Shown: positions 6,931 through 10,252 of the stretch, one piece after another
How the letters are laid out: every line of letters begins with the position of its first letter
Position numbering within the stretch: the stretch's first letter is position 1
Notes under the pieces: generated by a model
What the model was told of the DNA's origin: nothing
Seen by the model: the letters and a program-made list of their open reading frames with translations, nothing else
Database searches by the model: none
Origin: an uncultured Desulfovibrionaceae bacterium
GTDB lineage: Bacteria; Desulfobacterota; Desulfovibrionia; Desulfovibrionales; Desulfovibrionaceae
Reading direction: 5' to 3'
Length of the DNA: 10,252 bases
Assembly: GCA_947178315.1 (NCBI GenBank)
Contig: CAMWXW010000012.1
Span: 1 to 10,252 of the forward strand
Program-made: the position numbers and the translations under genes

Positions 6931-8160
6931 TTATTCTCCACCTTTGAGTGCTATAATAGGATTGATCACACTTGCCTTACGAGCCGGCTTCAAACCAAAA
7001 ATCACACCTAAACATAGTGCAGCGATAATTGAGCTTATGAATACAGTTACAGAAAGATGAACTTCTATAATATCAAGCCATTCTAATATATATCCAATAG
7101 CAATCCCTAACAGAAGACCAAAGAATGAGCCAATAAGTGTAAGTGCTACAGACTCCAATAAAAACTGTGTGATAATATCAGAACGAGTTGCTCCTATTGC
7201 TTTTTTAATACCTATTTCTACAGTGCGTTCGGCAACCGAGATATAGAATAAATTTGCCAATACAAAGCCCCCTACTGTTAATGCTCCCAATGCAGCTATA
7301 CCTAGAAAGATAGTTATTCCACCTTTTACAAAGGACATAAAACGTAATACTTCTTTAGGAGAGACTGTTGTAAAATCATCTTCATCATCTGATGCTAATC
7401 CATGTTTATAACGCAAGAGCTCTTGGAGTGTCTTCTCATATCTATCCATTTGTGTAGCATCTCGGAACACTATTCGAAGACTATCATATCTATCTCTCTT
7501 CATATTAAAGCGTAAAAAGAATGTCCTAAGGGGAAGAACGATTGTATCATTCACATCATATAAGCCACCAGCACTACGCTCTTCAAGAACTCCTACAACT
7601 GTTAAACGAGTTGTTCCATTCATCACTATCTGTTCACCTATTGGATTAGCTCCCTTAAACAGCTCTTTTTTCACTGTTTCTCCAATAAGAACAACATTCT
7701 CACCTCGTTTTACATCTGCTCGGGTAAAGCCGTGTCCTTCAACAATAGACCATCTCCATGATTGTGTATATTCTTCTGTTGCTCCTGTAACTGTTGCTAC
7801 AGTGAATGAATTATTTTTATATTTGAGTGAGACATGCGTCTTCACCCGCATAGGAACAATATATTCTATATCATTGAGATTTTCTTGTATAAATTGGACA
7901 TCTTGCTCTGTTATCGTATCAGCTGTAGAAGAAAACCCTCCTTTGAGCGTACCCGCAAAGATAAGAAGAGAATCTGAACCAAAGGCAGATGTTATCTCTT
8001 CGGCTTTTCTATTTGCTCCTTCAATAGCTGATATAATAATAGTAAGCGATGCTATACCTAATGCAACAGCGACAAGAACAAAAATTCCACGCAAGGTGTA
8101 GGCTAGTAATGCCATACGTGACATCTGCCATATTCTATATATGTGGAGGATATATGACAT
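6931..8160 (-). CDS. MacB/FtsX-family ABC transporter permease (first permease)
   Basis: This is a 409-residue inner-membrane permease. Its first membrane helix is at about 22-46 (LVAVALGIASLTIIISAIEG), with a periplasmic MacB_PCD-type domain to about 275. Helices follow at about 280-305, 335-360 and 372-392. Between helices 2 and 3 lies ERTVEIGIKKAIGATRSDII, the FtsX-family segment that contacts the ATPase, and the C-terminus has PARKASVINPIIALKGGE. It has no ATPase domain of its own, unlike E. coli MacB, where ATPase and permease are one chain. The start at 8160 is preceded by AAGGAG, which forms the last two codons of the ATPase gene; that gene's stop is two bases away, so the two are almost certainly co-translated. 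Later in-frame ATGs (MSRMALL) lack a ribosome site. It pairs with the next permease and with the ATPase and adaptor of the same operon. Confidence 0.94.
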   Translation of the reverse strand: MSYILHIYRIWQMSRMALLAYTLRGIFVLVAVALGIASLTIIISAIEGANRKAEEITSAFGSDSLLIFAGTLKGGFSSTADTITEQDVQFIQENLNDIEYIVPMRVKTHVSLKYKNNSFTVATVTGATEEYTQSWRWSIVEGHGFTRADVKRGENVVLIGETVKKELFKGANPIGEQIVMNGTTRLTVVGVLEERSAGGLYDVNDTIVLPLRTFFLRFNMKRDRYDSLRIVFRDATQMDRYEKTLQELLRYKHGLASDDEDDFTTVSPKEVLRFMSFVKGGITIFLGIAALGALTVGGFVLANLFYISVAERTVEIGIKKAIGATRSDIITQFLLESVALTLIGSFFGLLLGIAIGYILEWLDIIEVHLSVTVFISSIIAALCLGVIFGLKPARKASVINPIIALKGGE

Positions 8161-8162
8161 AC

Positions 8163-8858
8163 TTACTCCTTTTGCGTAGGACCATCAGAAAGAATCACTC
8201 CATCTTTAACCACTATTGTTCTCTTTGCTGTACGGGCTGTTTCTGGTGCATGTGTTACTACGATAACTGTTGTGCCATCTTGATTGATTTCAGAAAATAA
8301 ATCTAATATCTCAACACTTGTTTTGGAGTCCAATTGCCCTGTTGGCTCATCTGCAAGAAGAACTGCTGGCTCATTAAAGAGTGCTCGGGCTAGGGCTATT
8401 CTTTGCTGTTGACCTCCAGAGAGCATAGAAGGCTTAAATTGCATTCTATCTGCAAGACCAACTCGCTCTAACAGTGCTTGGGCTCGCTCTTTCATATCCT
8501 TTGTATGCTGTGTCGTATACATTCCCGGCAACATGACATTTTCTAATGCCGTTGCATACGGTATGAGATAGAAGTTTTGGAATACAAAACCGATAAATTG
8601 ATTTCTCATATGGGAAAGCGTATCATCATCTAAATGAGAGACATCATGTCCTCCAAGAAAATATGAACCTGTTGTCAATGTATCTAATAAGCCCAATATC
8701 TGAAGTAATGTTGACTTCCCAGAACCTGAACTCCCTATAATAGAGATAAATTCTCCTTTCGTTACTGTAAATGTTATCCCTTTAAGGATCTGTATACTAG
8801 AATCTCCTTGTACAAAGCTTCGTGTTACATTCTTGAGTTGTATCACCTCTTCCATCAT
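8163..8858 (-). CDS. ABC transporter ATP-binding protein, MacB/LolD type
   Basis: This 231-residue cytoplasmic ATPase powers the two adjacent permeases. All nucleotide-binding motifs are intact: Walker A GSSGSGKST (42-50), Q-loop VFQNFYLIPY (Q94), signature LSGGQQQRIALARAL (146-160), Walker B VLLADEPTG (catalytic E171), D-loop LDS and switch His H203 in VVTHAPE. The short single-domain form and NFYLIPYATALENVMLP are typical of the MacB/LolD/FtsE subgroup. Two adjacent ATGs are possible (8858 and 8855); GAGAGG lies five bases before the first and eight before the second. It follows the adaptor gene after 62 bp, the only real gap in the operon, and its last codons contain the ribosome site of the first permease. 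LolD (lipoprotein release) is the main alternative by sequence, but two MacB-type permeases and an HlyD adaptor favour an efflux role. Confidence 0.95.
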   Translation of the reverse strand: MMEEVIQLKNVTRSFVQGDSSIQILKGITFTVTKGEFISIIGSSGSGKSTLLQILGLLDTLTTGSYFLGGHDVSHLDDDTLSHMRNQFIGFVFQNFYLIPYATALENVMLPGMYTTQHTKDMKERAQALLERVGLADRMQFKPSMLSGGQQQRIALARALFNEPAVLLADEPTGQLDSKTSVEILDLFSEINQDGTTVIVVTHAPETARTAKRTIVVKDGVILSDGPTQKE

Positions 8859-8920
8859 TGTAGCCTCTCTTGATATAGCTATACTCTCTTCTCTTTATAC
8901 TCCTTAGGTCTCGCTTTTTC

Positions 8921-10153
8921 TTAGATACGAATATCTAGTGCAACGATATCACCATCTTGTAATCCATCAATCACCTCAGTATATTCTTTCCCAGAGATAC
9001 CAAGAGTAGGAACTACTTTTCTAAAGCCTTCTTCATCTTGAACATAGACAACACGCTCTGAATCTATCCATTTGATTGCTTTATTTGGAACTCGTATGAC
9101 ATTTTTTGCCTCTTTAGATAGAATATCAACTTGTGTTGTCATATCTGTATAGAGTCTCTTTGCTTCTTTTACAGGAATCGGGACAATCGCTTTATAATAG
9201 ACAACACCATCACGTATCTCAGGCTGTGGATAAATTTGTGCAATCGCTCCCTTGAATACCACATCAGGCAAGGCATCTACTGTGTATGTAACAAGACTAT
9301 TTTTCTTAACAGAACCAATATCACTTTCATCTATATAAATCCACAATTGCATTTTTGTAGTATCTATAAGAGTTGCTATCGGACTAGATGCTACAATCTG
9401 TTCACCCTCTTTCACAAATATCTGACTTACTGTTGCATTCATAGGACTAAAAACGGCATAATATGAAGCTTGATTTTTTACTAGAGCAACTTGAGCTTGT
9501 GCTTGTTGGACACTTGCTTGTGCTGTTTCTAATCCAATGGTATATTCTTTTTGAAGTGTATCTATTTGTTGCTGTGTGGAGTCAATATTATTTTGTGCAA
9601 CTAAGATATTATGATTGAGTTTATCTACCTCAATAGCCGGAAGATGCTTTGTATCTTTCACTGTTTTCTCTTTGATAGCAACTGCTAATGTGTGAGCATC
9701 TTGTGCAAGAGCTAAGGCTCGTTTTGCCCCTTCTAATTGTAAAGGAAATATCTCTTTTATTCGCTGTAGCTCTGCATTAGCTTTTGCAAATGTTGCTTCT
9801 GCTTCTTGCACCGTTATTGCAATATCTTTTGTATCAAGTGATACCAAGCGTTGATTTTTACTCACCGTATCACCTGTATTGATAAAGACTTTATTCACAA
9901 CACCAGAGACACGACTACTCACTGTCACTGTTGCTTTATCTTCGGTTTTTATTACCCCTGTTGCATCAAAAAATCCTTGTACTGTACCTACATCTACGAC
10001 ACCTGTAGAAAGTACTTCTAGTACATTTTCATGTATCCTATAACGCATATAGAATACATATCCAACTCCTATACATAGAATGAGAATAAGAAGTATACTC
10101 GTACTCCAGAGAATACCTTTTTTTTTCTTTCTTTTTAATGCTTGCACTTCCAT
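8921..10153 (-). CDS. HlyD/MacA-type periplasmic adaptor (membrane fusion) subunit
   Basis: This 410-residue protein links an inner-membrane pump to an outer-membrane channel. A lysine-rich start (KRKKKKG, 7-13) precedes one membrane helix (about 14-36), so it is anchored with the bulk in the periplasm. The first half of the lipoyl domain is about 65-115 (GVVNKVFINTGDTVSKNQRLVSLD). A long helical hairpin rich in Ala, Gln and Lys follows (about 112-228). The second lipoyl half (ASYYAVFSPMNATVSQIFVKEG, 229-250, quoted in part by position) leads to a beta-barrel (about 265-345) and a membrane-proximal domain ending GLQDGDIVALDIRI. This is the MacA arrangement. The start is supported by GAGGAG six bases before the ATG. 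It is the first visible gene of the operon; only about 36 genomic bases remain upstream before adapter sequence begins, so the promoter and any earlier gene, such as a TolC-like channel, are not seen. Confidence 0.95.
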   Translation of the reverse strand: MEVQALKRKKKKGILWSTSILLILILCIGVGYVFYMRYRIHENVLEVLSTGVVDVGTVQGFFDATGVIKTEDKATVTVSSRVSGVVNKVFINTGDTVSKNQRLVSLDTKDIAITVQEAEATFAKANAELQRIKEIFPLQLEGAKRALALAQDAHTLAVAIKEKTVKDTKHLPAIEVDKLNHNILVAQNNIDSTQQQIDTLQKEYTIGLETAQASVQQAQAQVALVKNQASYYAVFSPMNATVSQIFVKEGEQIVASSPIATLIDTTKMQLWIYIDESDIGSVKKNSLVTYTVDALPDVVFKGAIAQIYPQPEIRDGVVYYKAIVPIPVKEAKRLYTDMTTQVDILSKEAKNVIRVPNKAIKWIDSERVVYVQDEEGFRKVVPTLGISGKEYTEVIDGLQDGDIVALDIRI

Positions 10154-10189
10154 TACTTACTCCTCACAAAAGACTACATATACATAAAT

Positions 10190-10252
10190 CTGTCTAATAT
10201 ACACATCTGACGCTGCCGACGAATAGAGAGGTGTAGATATCGGTGGTCGCCG
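10190..10252 (+). other. Illumina Nextera adapter read-through (not genomic)
   Basis: Bases 10190-10208 match the Tn5 mosaic end CTGTCTCTTATACACATCT at 17 of 19 positions (10196-10197 read AA instead of CT). Bases 10209-10222 (GACGCTGCCGACGA) match the rest of the Nextera read-1 adapter exactly, in reverse complement. Bases 10223-10230 (ATAGAGAG) are the reverse complement of the i5 index CTCTCTAT. Bases 10231-10252 match the reverse complement of the P5 end at 21 of 22 positions (10239 A for C). Adapter, index and P5 occur in the order a library molecule has. Genuine sequence therefore ends at about 10189, or a few bases later within the imperfect mosaic end. Confidence 0.97.

Noticed and set aside
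8049..8300. Plus-strand open frame across the ATPase-permease junction
   Set aside because: Both real genes on the other strand are secure, and the frame is rich in Cys, Tyr and Ile without a domain.

Overview
This AT-rich window has six genes, all read leftward (minus strand). It looks like a complete or nearly complete contig from a draft assembly. The left edge cuts through a gene. The last ~63 bases on the right are not genomic: they match an Illumina Nextera adapter, an 8-base index and part of the P5 end sequence. The organism is most likely a low-GC Gram-negative bacterium, because an HlyD/MacA-type periplasmic adaptor only makes sense with two membranes. I cannot place it further from sequence alone.

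Layout from right to left, in the direction of transcription. First is a compact four-gene tripartite efflux operon of the MacAB type: a periplasmic adaptor (8921-10153), an ABC ATPase (8163-8858) and two different MacB/FtsX-like permeases (6931-8160 and 5710-6927). The last three genes are 2-3 bp apart and probably translationally coupled. A ~220-bp spacer holds inverted repeats and a weak promoter candidate. Next is valS, a complete valyl-tRNA synthetase (2865-5489). After a 138-bp gap with a hairpin comes a complete T7-type phage portal (head-tail connector) gene (1149-2726), with no other phage gene in view. A ~500-bp stretch without a convincing gene follows, with two perfect 9-bp inverted repeats. 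Last is the 5' part of a MycE/TylF-like SAM-dependent O-methyltransferase (1-648), cut by the window edge.

The efflux genes should form one machine: two permeases as a heterodimer, driven by the ATPase dimer and linked by the adaptor to an outer-membrane channel not encoded here. valS is housekeeping. The two points most worth attention are the adapter contamination at the right end and the intact, isolated portal gene behind valS, which may be a prophage remnant, a domesticated gene or part of a dispersed phage-like particle. I found no clearly new multi-gene system.
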